A DNA stretch of 6,740 nucleotides from the NCBI GenBank assembly GCA_030042795.1, contig JASHYZ010000238.1, forward strand, positions 1 through 6,740, read 5' to 3'. The first letter of the stretch is position 1. Every line of letters starts with the position of its first letter. Made by a program: the position numbers and the translations under genes. Below the pieces are notes generated by a model. That model was not told where the DNA came from. It searched no databases and saw nothing but the letters and a program-made list of their open reading frames with translations. Below are positions 5,726-6,740 of the stretch, piece by piece. The stretch comes from Terriglobia bacterium (lineage in GTDB: Bacteria; Acidobacteriota; Terriglobia; UBA7540).

Positions 5726-6740
5726 ATGCTGTACAGACGATTCGACACGACGTGTCCCATCCTTGCCCTTGCTCTGCTGTCACTGCTAACCGTCCTCTCC
5801 TCGCCAGTCTTCGCTGCCGAGCGCACCTCAGCCGAAGCCGCCAAAGTAGCCGAGCGCGCACTCGCCAAGGCGATCATCATCGACACGCACGCCGATACGC
5901 CGCAGATGATGCTGGATGAGAATTACGACCTCGCCGATCCCGCCAGCCCCTTCATGATCAGCATCCCGAAGGCCCGGGCGGGCCATCTTGGCGGGGAGTT
6001 CATGTCGATCTGGGTCGATGTCGACTGGCCCAAGGATGACCTGGTCCACCGCGCCCTTGACCTCATCGACGCAGTCGATAGCCAGGTGGCGCTTCACTCG
6101 CGCGACTTGGCGCTTGCGGGCACGGCCGATGACGTCGTTCGCATCCACCGCCAAGGCAAGATCGCTATTCTGATGGGCGTCGAGGGCGGACACATCATCC
6201 AGGACGATCCGCGCATGCTCGACGTGTACTATCGCCTCGGCGTCCGCTACATGACCCTGACCCACACTAAGAACAATGAGATCGGCGACTCGTCGGGCGA
6301 TCAGCCGCACTGGAAGGGCCTCTCGGATTTCGGGCGTCAAGTCGTCGAACGCATGAACCGCCTGGGTATGATGGTAGATATCTCGCACGTTTCCGACGAC
6401 ACGTTCTACTCCGCCGTATCCGCCTCGAAGGCGCCGGTGATCGCTTCGCACTCGTCGTGCCGGGCGCTCTGCAATGCGCCCCGCGACATGACCGATGACA
6501 TGCTGCGAGCCGTGGCCAAGAACGGCGGCGTGGTGGACATCAACTTCTACGACGGCTTCCTCGACCAGAACTTCGCCGACGCGTACAACAAGGTGGAAGG
6601 CGCAATGGAAGCCGAGGTGAAGGCTGCGCGTGAACAGCGAGCGCGAGAAGGAAAACGGTTGACCTATCTCGAGGAAACAAAGATCGATGAGAAGTATTAC
6701 GCGGGACTGCCCATTCCGAGCTATACACGCATCGCAGATC
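5726..6740 (+). CDS. Secreted M19 (renal-dipeptidase-like) membrane dipeptidase, 3' end outside the window
   Basis: The first 338 residues of a zinc peptidase that hydrolyses dipeptides, probably in the periplasm or cell envelope. The N-terminus has a signal peptide: positive MLYRR, a hydrophobic stretch ILALALLSLLTVL, and a likely cut after SSPVFA (residue 30). The M19 metal ligands are visible in order: His55 and Asp57 in DTHAD, Glu153 (bridging) in GVEGGH, His221 in DISHVSD and His242 in ASHSSCRAL. The 21-residue spacing of the last two equals that of human renal dipeptidase. A charged, probably helical insert (KVEGAMEAEVKAAREQRARE) follows at about 290-310. The later conserved Asp and C-terminus lie beyond the edge. 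ATG 5726 is the first start after an in-frame TAG at 5708; no good Shine-Dalgarno is seen. Confidence 0.95.
   Translation, partial: MLYRRFDTTCPILALALLSLLTVLSSPVFAAERTSAEAAKVAERALAKAIIIDTHADTPQMMLDENYDLADPASPFMISIPKARAGHLGGEFMSIWVDVDWPKDDLVHRALDLIDAVDSQVALHSRDLALAGTADDVVRIHRQGKIAILMGVEGGHIIQDDPRMLDVYYRLGVRYMTLTHTKNNEIGDSSGDQPHWKGLSDFGRQVVERMNRLGMMVDISHVSDDTFYSAVSASKAPVIASHSSCRALCNAPRDMTDDMLRAVAKNGGVVDINFYDGFLDQNFADAYNKVEGAMEAEVKAAREQRAREGKRLTYLEETKIDEKYYAGLPIPSYTRIAD

Noticed and set aside
5828..6451. Minus-strand frame of 207 codons
   Set aside because: It is antisense to the M19 peptidase, whose zinc ligands are all present on the plus strand.

Overview
This window looks like a GC-rich, soil-type bacterial chromosome segment. 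The closest general impression is Acidobacteriota or a similar uncultured lineage. That impression rests on the long class of bacterial inositol-phosphate synthase, a secreted M19 dipeptidase, a DUF6788-type small gene and IS3-type debris. It is a judgement of style, not a measured assignment. No rRNA, tRNA or CRISPR array is visible.

Layout. Positions 1-206 hold no gene, but carry a compact pair of hairpins just beyond the 3' end of glyA. glyA (serine hydroxymethyltransferase, minus strand, 207-1493) is complete, with a strong Shine-Dalgarno and an extended -10 promoter. Positions 1571-2595 are mobile-element debris. The debris contains the non-coding end of an IS3-family element, the last ~50 codons of an IS3 transposase joined in frame to the N-terminal remnant of a different transposase, and a small intact DUF6788-like gene bracketed by 27-bp inverted repeats. 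A sigma70-like promoter with a perfect dyad in its spacer then drives a complete inositol-3-phosphate synthase gene (2817-4142, plus strand).

Behind it lie two small toxin-antitoxin-like modules in the same direction. The first is a short Phd/YefM-type antitoxin overlapping a gene for a GIY-YIG nuclease-like protein. This pairing is unusual, and the gene sits where the toxin would be; it is the best candidate in the window for something little described. The second is a DUF4258 gene broken by a one-base deletion and a stop codon, followed by an intact DUF2283 gene, so the likely antitoxin survives beside a dead partner. The window ends inside a secreted, zinc-dependent M19 (renal-dipeptidase-like) peptidase gene, which runs off the right edge.

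The housekeeping genes (glyA, inositol-phosphate synthase, M19 peptidase) do not form one pathway. The two small-gene modules and the IS debris between them look like accessory cargo that has accumulated and is partly decaying in the gaps.
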